The notes: generated by a model from the sequence alone, not told the origin. Positions 33,937 through 43,266 are shown, numbered from the stretch's first letter. The stretch: DNA of 64,000 nt from Methanomassiliicoccaceae archaeon UBA370 (GCA_002505345.1 DAUY01000012.1:1-64000), one strand, 5' to 3'. Program-made: numbers and translations.

Positions 33937-34706
33937 CGAGGATAGGATTCACCAGGCCGGTCGAGAGGCTGAAAGATTCGATTAAGGAAGCCGAGGAAAT
34001 GGGGTTCGATGTTATTGCGGCCCCCTCGATGAGGATCATACCGGGAGATAAAGGGGAATTCAAAAGAGCCAGAGAGCTTATTTTGTCAGGCAGGGCATCA
34101 TATGCGGTCTTCGGTTCGATAACGGCGGTAGAGGAATGCATCAAGGCATACGGCGAAGAGCTCGTCCCTCTTTTCAGCAGGGTGAAGGTGATATCCATAG
34201 GCCCTGGCACCAATAAGGCCCTCATGTCCGCAGGCTTAAGCACAGAATCGCTTCCCGAGGAGTTTTCTTCCGCTGGCATAGTAGAACTTCTTAAAGATTC
34301 CGTCAAAGGTAGGACGGTTCTCCTCATGAGGTCGGACAGCGGTTCGGATGTGCTCTGCAAAGGCCTCGTCGATGCCGGCGCGGAAACCTTAAGCATCGCG
34401 ACATACAAGCTGGAAGAGTATGGGATGAACAGCGCGCTTCTTCATCTGATCACCGCCATAAAGGGCGGAAAGATTGACGTTATGGCTTTCACCAGCCCGA
34501 TGTCTGTCATGATATTTTACTCTCAGATGAAGTCCCAGGCTGGAGATGCCGCGACCGCGGAGATGATGGGAAATCTAAAGGTCGCCGCCATAGGCAGACC
34601 GACATCCGAGGCCCTACGCTCTCTGGGCAGGGAACCCGACATCGTGCCGAAACAATCCACCTTCCGCGACCTTCTCGATGCGATCGCGACCGAGACACAG
34701 GCCTGA
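33933..34706 (+). CDS. hemD: Uroporphyrinogen-III synthase
   Basis: Cyclises hydroxymethylbilane to uroporphyrinogen III. 257 residues. HemD is poorly conserved, but the two-domain flavodoxin-like pattern is clear: RIGFTRPVERLKDSIKEAEE, AVFGSITAVEECIKA, VISIGPGTNKALMSAGL, LLMRSDSGSDVLCKGLVDAG, and VMAFTSPMSVMIFYSQM. The position in a hemA-B-L-C-cobA-hemD order supports it strongly. Its end and that of cbiA converge with adjoining stop codons. Confidence 0.88.
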   Translation: MTRIGFTRPVERLKDSIKEAEEMGFDVIAAPSMRIIPGDKGEFKRARELILSGRASYAVFGSITAVEECIKAYGEELVPLFSRVKVISIGPGTNKALMSAGLSTESLPEEFSSAGIVELLKDSVKGRTVLLMRSDSGSDVLCKGLVDAGAETLSIATYKLEEYGMNSALLHLITAIKGGKIDVMAFTSPMSVMIFYSQMKSQAGDAATAEMMGNLKVAAIGRPTSEALRSLGREPDIVPKQSTFRDLLDAIATETQA

Positions 34707-36056
34707 TCATTCACCGTATCTTGTGCATGCCGACAGGAAGGAGTAGGGCAGTTCAGGATTCGAGTAATAATATACATGGGGGAACCCGGCCATCATGCGG
34801 TCTGAGCCGTTGATGCAGTCGTATCTTTTCCCCGAGGTCTTCTCGGCGGTCCATCCGCTACCGCAGCTTTCACTGTCCCAGTAATGGAATTCGTGTCCTT
34901 TTACTATGCTGTTGTTCGGCAGCATCTGGTCATTTCCGGCGGATAGCTTCACGTATCCGAACCTTGTGAGCCTGCCGGTGTTGAACGTCTTGCCTTTTAT
35001 GTATCCTACCATCGGCCAGAATTTGCGGTCCTGATCTTCCAGCTCTTCGTGGAGGTACATGAACCCGCCGCACTCGGCCATACAGGGCATCCCGTCCTCA
35101 AGTTTCGAACGTATGTCTTCCAGCATCGTAACGTTGCCGCTGAGGGCCTCGGCATGGATCTCCGGATATCCTCCGGAAAGGACGAGACCTCTGATCCCGT
35201 CCGGAAGCTTCGGGTCTTTCAAGGGAGAGAACCTGACGATCTCGGCCCCGCACTGTTCCAGCAACTCCAAATTATCCTCGTATGTAAAACAGAATGCATC
35301 ATCGTCGGCTACGCCGATCCTCACCCTTTCGCTCAGTTTCTTTATATCGGGTGTTTTCGATTCCATGTCGGGTGCGGAGCCCGCGATCTCGACGATCCTG
35401 TCTATATCGATCGTCTTTTCCAATAACTTAGCCAGCTCTGAAAGTTTCGCCCTGAGCCCTTCGACCTCGTCGGGCAGAACCAGTCCGAGATGTCTGCTTT
35501 CCAATATCAGTTCGTTAACTTTGGGAACGTACCCAAGCACTTCCGTGCCGGTCTCGCGCTCGATAACGGGCTTCAGCTCCCTGAATATCCCCTCGGACAT
35601 CTGATTCAGGATAACTCCGCGGATGTTGTTTTTGCGGAATTTCAGGAAACCATCGATCATCGGAATACATGATATGCTGGTCCCCTTGCAGTCGATCATA
35701 AGCACCACCGGTGCGCCGATCATTTCGGAGAGGTCGTAGGAGCTGGCTTTCGTGGAAGCAGCCGCTATCCCGTCATAGAAACCCATTACTCCCTCTATGA
35801 CCGATATGTCCATGCCCTCTGCCGACCTGGTAAACAAGTACCTCAGCGTTTCTTCTTCGCAGAAGAACGCGTCAAGATTCTTCGACCTGGCCCCTATGAC
35901 CCTGCTGTGGAACATGGGATCGATGTAGTCGGGACCGCACTTGAACGAGGCGACCTTCATTCCCCGTTCCACCAGGGCCTGGAGGATTCCGCATGTCAAA
36001 AGGGTCTTACCGCTTCCGCTGGCCGGGGCGGCGATCATGAATCTTGGAAGGCTCAT
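34707..36056 (-). CDS. cbiA: Cobyrinate a,c-diamide synthase
   Basis: Amidates cobyrinic acid side chains a and c with glutamine and ATP. 449 residues: P-loop RFMIAAPASGSGKTLLTCGI, KCGPDYIDPMFHSRVIG, EGVMGFYDG, then a class I glutamine amidotransferase half with GLVLSGGYPEIHAEAL, the nucleophile in CMAECGGFMYL, and the His of VKGHEFHYWDSES. It closes the leftward cbiD-cbiG-cbiJET-cbiA operon. A related protein at 53299-54630 sits in the F430 cluster and is taken as CfbB, so this one is the corrin enzyme by context. Confidence 0.9.
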   Translation of the reverse strand: MSLPRFMIAAPASGSGKTLLTCGILQALVERGMKVASFKCGPDYIDPMFHSRVIGARSKNLDAFFCEEETLRYLFTRSAEGMDISVIEGVMGFYDGIAAASTKASSYDLSEMIGAPVVLMIDCKGTSISCIPMIDGFLKFRKNNIRGVILNQMSEGIFRELKPVIERETGTEVLGYVPKVNELILESRHLGLVLPDEVEGLRAKLSELAKLLEKTIDIDRIVEIAGSAPDMESKTPDIKKLSERVRIGVADDDAFCFTYEDNLELLEQCGAEIVRFSPLKDPKLPDGIRGLVLSGGYPEIHAEALSGNVTMLEDIRSKLEDGMPCMAECGGFMYLHEELEDQDRKFWPMVGYIKGKTFNTGRLTRFGYVKLSAGNDQMLPNNSIVKGHEFHYWDSESCGSGWTAEKTSGKRYDCINGSDRMMAGFPHVYYYSNPELPYSFLSACTRYGE

Positions 36057-38041
36057 GCCGAGCTCCCCCTGCAGACCGTTATGTACACGGGATTCTGAGC
36101 TGTCATAAGATGATAGCTGCCTGCCATCCTGGCTTTCGATATGTTAACGCACAGCGTCTCTTCTTCGAACATATTCTGGTCCCTCATGCAACGGGCGGTA
36201 TCTGCCAGTGTCTCCAATGTGACGGATGTGACGACCATTCGTACCTTGGGGTTCTTTTCGAGCAAAACATCGACTATCTCCTTCAGCTTTCCTGTCGAAC
36301 CGCCTATGAATGCATGTGTCGGTGCCGGGAGCTCCGCCAGAGCTTCGGGCGCCTCTCCCCTGACGACGGTGACGTTCGGCGTTCCGAATTTCTTGCAGTT
36401 GAGTGAGATCAGCGAAGCTGCCGCACCGTCTTTTTCGATCGCATATACATGCCCTGACACAGCCACGGACGCCATCTCTACAGAGACGGAACCTGTTCCC
36501 GCCCCCACGTCGTACACGACGGAATCCTCGCACAGTTTCAGCTTCGCCACGGAAAGCGAACGTATCTCGCTTTTCGTCATAGGAGCGTCGCCCCTTATGA
36601 AGCCATCATCCGGCATGCTTATTGGATTTTTATCTGAGGCCTCCATGTTCTCGATGAGAGCCACGCACAATTCTCCGAACTCTCCGTCTGCCAGTTCATG
36701 GGGTTTTCCTGCAGTTATCTTCTCTTCCGGAGATCCCAGGTCCTGGCCCACTGTGACTGTCACGTTTCCGAGATTGTATCCGATGAGGTCCGAGCACATA
36801 CTGCGTACGGAATCGCCGCCGCTCAGCAGGGTGAATACCTTTCTGTGGCGTTTCGAAAGCCCCACGAGGTTGCAGCCCCTGCCATGGGCGCTGGTCAGAA
36901 ATGCGTCGTCCCAGGAAGATCCGATCCTGGAGAAGAAGTATGAAACCGACGATATTCCGGGAAGTATCCTGACGTCATACTTCTCGCGTTCCAGTTTGCC
37001 GAGCAGGCTTTTGGTCCCGCTGTAATATCCAGTATCTCCCGACATCAGCACTGCGACCTTCCGATAGCGGGGATTCCGGTCGATATAGTCTGCAATCTTG
37101 TCCGAACGATATTCGACATATGTATCGGCGTCGCCGACGTCCACCGACTCAAGCATCCTGGAGGCGCCTATGGCCAGGTCTGCGTCGGCGATCGCATTCA
37201 GAACTTCGAAGGTGATCCCGTCTGTATTTCCGATGCCGATTCCGGCTATGGTCACGAGACGTCTGCCGGCAGCCGGCTCATGAATGGAGAAAATTTTTGA
37301 CAGGATATCTTCTGCCTCATCTGGTGACACGCCGTCTTCCTCTGTCGGACGCCCTATGACGATAACCTTCACTCCTGCCCTCGCGGCCGCCGCAATCTTC
37401 TCATCAAAACCTCCGGCGCTTCCTGAATCCTTCGTCACGAGATATTCTGCATTAACATGCCTGAGCATGGCGTAGTTGAGCTCCTCGGAGAAGGGTCCCT
37501 CCATGCAGATCAGGTTTTTACCCTCGAATCCGAGGCGGGAGCATTTCTCCGCTACTGATGGGATGGAGAGGACCCTCGCGAAGACCCTTTCCCTGTAGCC
37601 GGGGACCGATGTGAATTCTGCAAGCTCGTTGCTTCCCGTGGCCACCAGGATGTTGCCGCTTTTACCGGCCAGGTATTCGGCGGCCGACCTTGTGTCCGGC
37701 ACGGTGACGACGTCCTTCAACTCTGTGCTTCCGGGCCGGTCGATGTGGATCAGGGGGCAGCCGCTGATATCGCAAGCCTCCTTTATGTGGGCGGATTTGC
37801 GGACAGCGTAAGGGTGCGTGGCATCGACGACAACATCGTATTCCCGCATCTCCTCCGCCATTTCCATCACGCCGCGTATGCTGTCGACCCTGACGTTCTC
37901 GCTTTCTTCAATAACGGTCATTCCATATTCCGTCGCCATGCTGACGGTGACCTTTATCCCGTTGCGGGCGAGGAATTCAGTGACCCTCCGCCCTTCGGTG
38001 GTACCGGCAAACACCAATGCTCTGCCAATCATTTCATTCAT
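36053..38041 (-). CDS. cbiJET: Triple fusion CbiJ-CbiE-CbiT
   Basis: One 662-residue chain combining three cobalamin enzymes. About 1-255 is CbiJ (precorrin-6A reductase): RALVFAGTTEGRRVTEFLAR, VDATHPYAV, YLVTKDSGSAGGFDEKI. About 261-455 is CbiE (C5/C15 methyltransferase): LVTIAGIGIGNTDGITFEVL, MSGDTGYYSGTKSLL, LPGISSVSYFFSRIG. About 475-662 is CbiT (C15 methylation and decarboxylation at C12): PMTKSEIRSLSVAKL, VYDVGAGTGSVSVEMA, AFIGGSTGKLKEIVD. CbiE-CbiT fusion is known as CobL; adding the reductase in front makes a reductase-methylase-decarboxylase chain. It overlaps cbiG and cbiA by a few bases. Confidence 0.92.
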   Translation of the reverse strand: MNEMIGRALVFAGTTEGRRVTEFLARNGIKVTVSMATEYGMTVIEESENVRVDSIRGVMEMAEEMREYDVVVDATHPYAVRKSAHIKEACDISGCPLIHIDRPGSTELKDVVTVPDTRSAAEYLAGKSGNILVATGSNELAEFTSVPGYRERVFARVLSIPSVAEKCSRLGFEGKNLICMEGPFSEELNYAMLRHVNAEYLVTKDSGSAGGFDEKIAAAARAGVKVIVIGRPTEEDGVSPDEAEDILSKIFSIHEPAAGRRLVTIAGIGIGNTDGITFEVLNAIADADLAIGASRMLESVDVGDADTYVEYRSDKIADYIDRNPRYRKVAVLMSGDTGYYSGTKSLLGKLEREKYDVRILPGISSVSYFFSRIGSSWDDAFLTSAHGRGCNLVGLSKRHRKVFTLLSGGDSVRSMCSDLIGYNLGNVTVTVGQDLGSPEEKITAGKPHELADGEFGELCVALIENMEASDKNPISMPDDGFIRGDAPMTKSEIRSLSVAKLKLCEDSVVYDVGAGTGSVSVEMASVAVSGHVYAIEKDGAAASLISLNCKKFGTPNVTVVRGEAPEALAELPAPTHAFIGGSTGKLKEIVDVLLEKNPKVRMVVTSVTLETLADTARCMRDQNMFEEETLCVNISKARMAGSYHLMTAQNPVYITVCRGSSA

Positions 38042-39068
38042 CTCCGAAATCCACCAGGACGGGTTCCCTAACCACGGCTACGGTTACGCCTTCGCCCCCG
38101 GTCTTCCTGACGATCAATTCTCCTCCGGCCGAGGCGGCCATCGCCGCCCTCTCGCACACGCAGTCCACCCCTGTGGTGTTTTTTACAAAATCGGATTTAG
38201 AATATCCGATGTCCGGAAGCATATCGAGTTCCGATGAAGAGTAGAAAAAAGTCGGAACACCCGTTTCTGCGGCAAACTCCACAAGCCCGGTCTCGTTCTC
38301 TTTGAGATCGATGCTCGCAACCGCTTTCACGCTTTCAATGGAAATGCCCGCAGAACACAGAACCGACATCGCCATCTTCTTTATTTCCTCCTTGTCGGTG
38401 CCCCTTCTGCATCCAACTCCCAGTATGTGGTTTTTCGGGATCAGCCGCAACGTTCTGAGGTATGGCCCTTTGCCGAAACCCGATGTGATATGCACTCCAA
38501 GGTCGCCGGTCTCCGACGTATCGAGGCATGTAGGCACTCTGCCGCAGACCGGGTAATCGCTTTTCAGTCCCACGAACCTTCCGTCGAGGACGGCGGCGGA
38601 CACATCCTTGGCAAGTGCCATGCTTCCGATGCACATCCCTCTTGAGGCAGCAAAGGAATCGACCGAGAACTTGCCGTTGACGTCTGTAGCGGTGGTGATC
38701 ACCGACGTTGCGCCTATTGCGGATGCTATGCGGCACGCAAGATGGTTGGCGCCCCCTATATGTCCCGAAAGGATCGGGATCGAATACCTGCCAAGCTCGT
38801 CGACGCAGACAACGGCCGGGTCTGACGTCTTGCCTTTCAGGTGCGGAGCGATCGCCCTTACCGCTATACCAACTGCACCGACGAATACGATAGCATCAGA
38901 TTTTTCGAAGACCCGCCCCGTCCATTCCGAAATAGGAACATCGATGTTCTCGCAAACGGACATGCCGGAGGTCTTCGAGAAAACACGGACGTCCTCGTCC
39001 CCAAGCGCCTTGGATATCCCTATGGCCGTAGAACATCCTCTGGCCGAAAATGACACGATATTGATCAT
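38034..39068 (-). CDS. cbiG: Cobalt-precorrin-5A hydrolase CbiG
   Basis: Opens the delta-lactone of cobalt-precorrin-5A, releasing acetaldehyde. 344 residues from ATG 39068, which overlaps the cbiD stop (ATGA); an upstream start at 39098 would lie inside cbiD. Motifs: NIVSFSARGCSTAIGI, DAIVFVGAVGIAVRAIAPHL, DPAVVCVDELGRYSIPILSG, HIGGANHLACRIA, and the C-terminal CbiG_C segment HILGVGCRRGTDKEEIKK. The order cbiD-cbiG-cbiJET matches the pathway's anaerobic branch. Confidence 0.93.
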   Translation of the reverse strand: MINIVSFSARGCSTAIGISKALGDEDVRVFSKTSGMSVCENIDVPISEWTGRVFEKSDAIVFVGAVGIAVRAIAPHLKGKTSDPAVVCVDELGRYSIPILSGHIGGANHLACRIASAIGATSVITTATDVNGKFSVDSFAASRGMCIGSMALAKDVSAAVLDGRFVGLKSDYPVCGRVPTCLDTSETGDLGVHITSGFGKGPYLRTLRLIPKNHILGVGCRRGTDKEEIKKMAMSVLCSAGISIESVKAVASIDLKENETGLVEFAAETGVPTFFYSSSELDMLPDIGYSKSDFVKNTTGVDCVCERAAMAASAGGELIVRKTGGEGVTVAVVREPVLVDFGDE

Positions 39069-40213
39069 AATCCCCCACCCATCGCCTTGAGCAGGCACTC
39101 CGCTTCAGGGGTCCTGCCTATCATACCGTATTCGGATGAAAATATGAACGCTCCGCATTTCATTTTTCCGCCGGTACGGCGGTTCATGTAGAACTCCATC
39201 TTTTCGGACATGATTTCCATGGTCTTCAACATCAGATCTCCGTCCAAGAAGTCCAGGGCATCGTCGGTGGAAATGCAGCCCATTATTCTGCGGACGGTTT
39301 CGGCGGACGCTCCTGCCAGTGCCGCGTTTGCGGCTAGTATCTCCATCCTGGCATCCGCCTCGCGAGAATGGGTGTTCATTATGCCTCCTGCCAACTTAAC
39401 CAGTTTTCCAAGGTTTCCGACCAGAAGAAACTCCTCGAACCCGAGTTCGCAGGCGCAGTCCAAGGCTTCGCCGATGTAGTTGCTGCATCTCACCGCCGAA
39501 TCCGGATCTAATCCACCTATAGTTCCGATATAGCCTGTGCCGTAGTTTCCCGGGACCACAAGCAGAGATTTTCTCCCCTCTTCCTTCCTGATGCTTATTT
39601 CGGCCTTTATGGTGTCCACCACGGCCTTTTCGCTCATCGGTTCTACTATGCCCGACGTCCCCAGGATAGAGATCCCTCCTTCTATCCCGAGACGGGGGTT
39701 GAACGTCTTCTCGGCAAGTTCTTGACCATTAGGTATAGATATTACTACGTCGAATCCTCCGTCATATCCGAGTGTCATGCGAATGCCTTCCAAGGCCTCG
39801 GATATCATACTTCTCGGTACACGGTTGATCGCTGCGGATCCCACAGGCTGGTCCAAGCCCTTTTTTGTCACCCTGCCCACGCCGGGCCCGCCGTCGATTT
39901 TTATCCCAGCGTCTACGACGCCCACCCGTGAGTATACCAGATGGCCGTCCGTCACGTCTATGTCGTCTCCTCCGTCTTTACGGACCGCGCATTGCACCCA
40001 TCCGTCTCCGCGGGAGATATCTTCCACGGGAAGATCGAGGGCGATGCCTTTGGGTGTGACCACCTTGACCGAAAGTACGTCCTTGCCGGCTATCAGCATC
40101 TCTGCAGCCGCCTTGGATGCGGCTGTCGCGCAGGTTCCCGTTGTGTGCCCTCTCCTCAGAACCTTTCCTCCGACACTGATGTACATCCCGTTATCGCTCT
40201 CGTTCCCCGCCAT
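39065..40213 (-). CDS. cbiD: Cobalt-precorrin-5B C1-methyltransferase CbiD
   Basis: Adds the C1 methyl group in the anaerobic corrin pathway. 382 residues with the family hallmarks LRRGHTTGTCATAASKAA near the N-terminus, VVDAGIKIDGGPGVGRVTKKGL (abridged), INRVPRSMI, PRLGIEGGISILGTSGIVEPMS (abridged), GNYGTGYI, and NLGKLVKLAGGIMNTHSRE (abridged). It is the first gene of the leftward cbi operon, starting 17 nt from the operator at 40230-40246. Confidence 0.95.
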   Translation of the reverse strand: MAGNESDNGMYISVGGKVLRRGHTTGTCATAASKAAAEMLIAGKDVLSVKVVTPKGIALDLPVEDISRGDGWVQCAVRKDGGDDIDVTDGHLVYSRVGVVDAGIKIDGGPGVGRVTKKGLDQPVGSAAINRVPRSMISEALEGIRMTLGYDGGFDVVISIPNGQELAEKTFNPRLGIEGGISILGTSGIVEPMSEKAVVDTIKAEISIRKEEGRKSLLVVPGNYGTGYIGTIGGLDPDSAVRCSNYIGEALDCACELGFEEFLLVGNLGKLVKLAGGIMNTHSREADARMEILAANAALAGASAETVRRIMGCISTDDALDFLDGDLMLKTMEIMSEKMEFYMNRRTGGKMKCGAFIFSSEYGMIGRTPEAECLLKAMGGGL

Positions 40214-40229
40214 AGTTAATCAGATATGG

Positions 40230-40246
40230 TTGGATATCTTATCCAA
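40230..40246. promoter_or_regulatory. TTGGAT-N5-ATCCAA operator, cbiD side
   Basis: TTGGATATCTTATCCAA, a 17-bp palindrome with perfect 6-bp arms. On the minus strand the likely TATA box GTTATAATTT (40247-40256) ends directly next to it and the start is expected near 40227. The site therefore lies between TATA and start, a position suited to repression of the cbiD operon. Confidence 0.65.
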
Positions 40247-40324
40247 ATTATAACAGTTGCCTTTGAATATTGCATGTTGGGTATTATCAAATTGTCCCGC
40301 TTCATGTAGTTACTATTTTTTAAG

Positions 40325-40341
40325 TTGGGTATTCCATCCAA
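40325..40341. promoter_or_regulatory. TTGGGT-N5-ATCCAA operator, cbiL side
   Basis: TTGGGTATTCCATCCAA, extended by AAG on the left and CTT on the right to give 7-bp perfect outer arms (AAGTTGG/CCAACTT, 40322-40344). ACTTAAATAT (40341-40350) next to it may be the cbiL TATA box, with ATG 40395 about 25 nt past the expected start. A partial site (GTTGGGTATTATCAAAT, about 40276) lies between the two full operators. Confidence 0.65.
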
Positions 40342-40394
40342 CTTAAATATCCGCAATCCCTGCCTGTGCAACAGGAAGTCGCGGAAGTATTCGA

Positions 40395-41108
40395 ATGACA
40401 GGAAAATTGTATGGCATAGGTGTCGGCCCGGGAGATCCGGAACTATTGACGGTCAAAGCGAAAGGTATGTTGGAGAGCGTTGCCGTCATCGCTTATCCGG
40501 TTAACAGGAGAGGAGACGAAAGCACGGCGCTTGAGATCGTTAGGGAGGCGGTAGACATATCGGGTAAACGCGTGACCGAATTGTTTTTCAGCATGGACCC
40601 GGACGATAGCGTCCGGAAGAGATGCAGGTCCGTCGCAGTGAAGGAGCTCGCCGAGATACTAGACGAGGGGCTGGATGTCGCAATGGTGACCCTGGGGGAC
40701 GTGGGGGTTTACAGCACGTACATGCACGTCGACAAGGAGATCAAGGATCTTGGATACGAGACCGAGGTCGTTCCCGGGATACCTTCCTTCTGCAGCGGCG
40801 CCGCGAAGGCCAGGATACCGCTGATGATAGGCGATGAGGGGCTGGCAGTGGTATCGATGGCGAAAAACAACGAAGAATCCCTGGAATCGGCATTATCGGG
40901 ATTCGACAACGTGGTCGTCATGAAGGCCTGGAACTCCATGGGCTCCCTTCTTGAGTCGATCGAGAGGCACGGGATGGGGAAAAATAACGCAACGGTGATC
41001 AGCAACATAGGTATGGAAGGGGAATACATCGGCCCTCTGGACCCGGAAAGGAAATACGGCTACTTCACCACCGTGATCGTTAAGAGAGGGAATGGTGAGG
41101 TCGAATGA
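40395..41108 (+). CDS. cbiL: Cobalt-precorrin-2 C20-methyltransferase CbiL
   Basis: Methylates C20 of cobalt-factor II/precorrin-2. 237 residues: GKLYGIGVGPGDPELLTVKA, IAYPVNRRGDESTALEIV, MVTLGDVGVYSTYMHVDKEI, EVVPGIPSFCSGAAKARIPL, and VVVMKAWNSMGSLL. These are the standard tetrapyrrole methylase blocks, with the YSTY/AKARIPL pattern specific to CbiL. It heads the rightward operon; its stop overlaps the cbiF start by 4 nt. Confidence 0.93.
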   Translation: MTGKLYGIGVGPGDPELLTVKAKGMLESVAVIAYPVNRRGDESTALEIVREAVDISGKRVTELFFSMDPDDSVRKRCRSVAVKELAEILDEGLDVAMVTLGDVGVYSTYMHVDKEIKDLGYETEVVPGIPSFCSGAAKARIPLMIGDEGLAVVSMAKNNEESLESALSGFDNVVVMKAWNSMGSLLESIERHGMGKNNATVISNIGMEGEYIGPLDPERKYGYFTTVIVKRGNGEVE

Positions 41109-41863
41109 TAACATTCATAGGAGCGGGGCCCGGCGACCCGGAACTGCTGACGATCAAAGGGAAGAAGGCTATCGATTCGGCCGACGTCATAATTTACGCA
41201 GGTTCCCTGGTGAATCCGGCGGTCCTCGGCGGTGCGAAAAAAGGTTCCAGGATATACAACAGCGCAGAGATGGACCTGGACGAAGTCATAGAGGTCATTA
41301 AGGATGCAGAGGCGAAAGGGCTCTCCACCGCCCGCGTCCATACGGGAGATCCGTCCATATACGGTGCCATAAGGGAGCAGATAGACATTTTGGACCGTCT
41401 AGGTATAGAGATCGAAGTCATCCCGGGGGTCAGCTCGGCATTCGCCGCCGCGGCCGCACTGAAGAAGGAGTACACTCTGCCGGATATCAGCCAGACGGTC
41501 ATATTCACAAGAATGGAGGGCCGTACGCCCATGCCCCCCGGGGAAAAACTGAGCGATCTGGCTAAACACCATTCTACCATGGTGATTTTCCTGAGCGTAG
41601 GCTTCCTGGAGGAGATGTCCCGACAGCTGATCGAAGGCGGTTATTCTTCGGAAACGCCGGTCGCCGTTGTTTACAAGGCAAGCTGGCCCGAACAAAAGAT
41701 TGTTACTGGCACATTGAACGACATTGCGCAAAAGGTCAAAGATGCCGGGATCAAGAAGACTGCTCTGACGGTCGTCGGGGACTTCCTCGGAGACGGATAC
41801 GGTCTATCTAAGCTCTACGACAAGAGTTTCACCACAGAATACCGCAAAGGAAAGGAGGAATGA
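41105..41863 (+). CDS. cbiF: Cobalt-precorrin-4 C11-methyltransferase CbiF
   Basis: Methylates C11. 252 residues with ITFIGAGPGDPELLTIKGKK, YAGSLVNPAVL (the CbiF-specific segment), ARVHTGDPSIYGAIREQIDI, VIPGVSSAFAAAAALKKEYT, TRMEGRTPMPPGE and VVYKASWPEQKIVTGTL. Overlaps cbiL; cbiH follows one base after its stop with an AAAGGAGGAATG ribosome-binding site. Confidence 0.94.
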   Translation: MITFIGAGPGDPELLTIKGKKAIDSADVIIYAGSLVNPAVLGGAKKGSRIYNSAEMDLDEVIEVIKDAEAKGLSTARVHTGDPSIYGAIREQIDILDRLGIEIEVIPGVSSAFAAAAALKKEYTLPDISQTVIFTRMEGRTPMPPGEKLSDLAKHHSTMVIFLSVGFLEEMSRQLIEGGYSSETPVAVVYKASWPEQKIVTGTLNDIAQKVKDAGIKKTALTVVGDFLGDGYGLSKLYDKSFTTEYRKGKEE

Positions 41864-41864
41864 G

Positions 41865-42599
41865 ATGAAGGGAAAACTCACGGTGATAGGTTTCGGCCCG
41901 GGTTCGAGGGAGGACATGACATTCAGGGCGGCCAGGTCTATCGAGGACGCCGATGTGGTCACAGGATACGCTACCTATGTGGATATCCTCAGGGAATATT
42001 TTCCCGATAAGCAGTTCAAGGCGACCGGTATGATGAGGGAGGTCGACAGATGCAGGTCCGCTATCGAAGACGCATCGTCCGGTAAGAACGTGGCGATGGT
42101 CAGCAGCGGTGATTCCGGGATATACGGGATGGCAGGAATCGTTTACCAGCTGGTCGATGAAATGAAGGCCGACATAACTGTGGAAGTCGTGCCCGGAGTG
42201 ACGGCCGCTTCCGCCGCGGCCTCGGTGCTGGGCGCTCCGCTCATGCACGATATGGCGATAATCAGCCTTTCGGACCTGATGACCCCTCTGGAGCTGATAA
42301 TGAAGAGGGTTGACTGTGCCGGGCAGGCCGATATGATAGTCTGCCTTTACAATCCCCGCAGCAAGACCCGCAAAGACTATCTCTCCAGGGCAGCCGAGGT
42401 GCTTATGAAATACCGTTCCCCCGGAACTCCCGTGGGGATAGTGCGCAACGTGGGGCGCAAAGGCCAGGAGAAGACAGTCACCACGTTGGGAAACATCGAT
42501 TACGAAAAAGTCGACATGTTCTCCATCGTTACGGTCGGCAACTCCCAGACATATGCGTCGGACGGACTGATGATCACTCCCAGAGGATACAACATCTAA
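41865..42599 (+). CDS. cbiH: Cobalt-factor-III/precorrin-3B C17-methyltransferase CbiH
   Basis: Methylates C17 with ring contraction. 244 residues: LTVIGFGPGSREDMTFRAAR, VVTGYATYVDILREYFP, the loop VAMVSSGDSGIYGMAGIVYQ, VVPGVTAASAAASVLGAPL, SLSDLMTPLELIMKR, and VCLYNPRSKTRKDYLSRAAE. The SSGDSGIYGMAG and YNPRSKTR motifs are characteristic of CbiH/CobJ. There is no fused CbiG or CbiX domain. Confidence 0.94.
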   Translation: MKGKLTVIGFGPGSREDMTFRAARSIEDADVVTGYATYVDILREYFPDKQFKATGMMREVDRCRSAIEDASSGKNVAMVSSGDSGIYGMAGIVYQLVDEMKADITVEVVPGVTAASAAASVLGAPLMHDMAIISLSDLMTPLELIMKRVDCAGQADMIVCLYNPRSKTRKDYLSRAAEVLMKYRSPGTPVGIVRNVGRKGQEKTVTTLGNIDYEKVDMFSIVTVGNSQTYASDGLMITPRGYNI

Positions 42600-42608
42600 G
42601 GTGTTACT

Positions 42609-43238
42609 ATGGCATTTGAAATTGTAAAACCGGAAGACATCGAGAGGAGGAGCATGGAGATGATCGCGTCTGAGCTCGGAGTCCGCACATGGCCGGAACC
42701 GGAGTCTTCCATCATAAAGAGGTGCATACATACTTCGGCGGATTTCGACTACGCAGACAATCTCGTTTTTTCGGAGGATGCGGCCAAGATAGGCATAAGG
42801 GCCATAAGGGCGGGGGCGAACATCGTGACCGATACCAAGATGGCCCACTCGGGGGTCAACAAGAGCCGTCTGACGTCTTACGGCGGAAATGCGTATTGCT
42901 TCATAAGCGACGATTCTGTAGTCGCCGAGGCAAAGGCCAGGGGATGCACCAGGGCTACAGTCTCAATGGAACGCGGGGCCGCGCTCAACGGAGATACTAT
43001 TTTCGTCGTAGGGAACGCACCCACGGCACTCATCCAGCTTAATGAGATGATAAAGAGCGGGCGTGTGAAGCCTGCGCTTATAGTAGGCGTTCCTGTGGGA
43101 TTCGTCAACGTGGTCGAGGCGAAGGAGCTCATCATGGAGGCAGGCGTCCCGTTCATAGTCGCCAGGGGCAGGAAGGGCGGCAGCAACATTGCGGCGGCGA
43201 TATGCAACGCCATGATCTACTACAAGGGTGAGGTGTGA
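42609..43238 (+). CDS. cbiC: Cobalt-precorrin-8 methylmutase CbiC
   Basis: Moves the C11 methyl group to C12, giving cobyrinate. 209 residues: FEIVKPEDIERRSMEMIASE, IIKRCIHTSADFDYADNLVF (catalytic His), AGANIVTDTKMAHSGVNKSR (abridged), FVVGNAPTALIQLNEMI, LIVGVPVGFVNVVEAKELI and ARGRKGGSNIAAAICNAMIY. This closes the rightward cbi operon; the cbiM promoter follows. Confidence 0.95.
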   Translation: MAFEIVKPEDIERRSMEMIASELGVRTWPEPESSIIKRCIHTSADFDYADNLVFSEDAAKIGIRAIRAGANIVTDTKMAHSGVNKSRLTSYGGNAYCFISDDSVVAEAKARGCTRATVSMERGAALNGDTIFVVGNAPTALIQLNEMIKSGRVKPALIVGVPVGFVNVVEAKELIMEAGVPFIVARGRKGGSNIAAAICNAMIYYKGEV

Positions 43239-43248
43239 AAACAGGTAG

Positions 43249-43265
43249 TTGGATTACCAATCCAA
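43249..43265. promoter_or_regulatory. TTGGAT-N5-ATCCAA operator 1 at the cbiM promoter
   Basis: TTGGATTACCAATCCAA, perfect 6-bp arms. It lies immediately upstream of the TATA box at 43267-43276, over the BRE position. Confidence 0.65.
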
Positions 43266-43266
43266 T

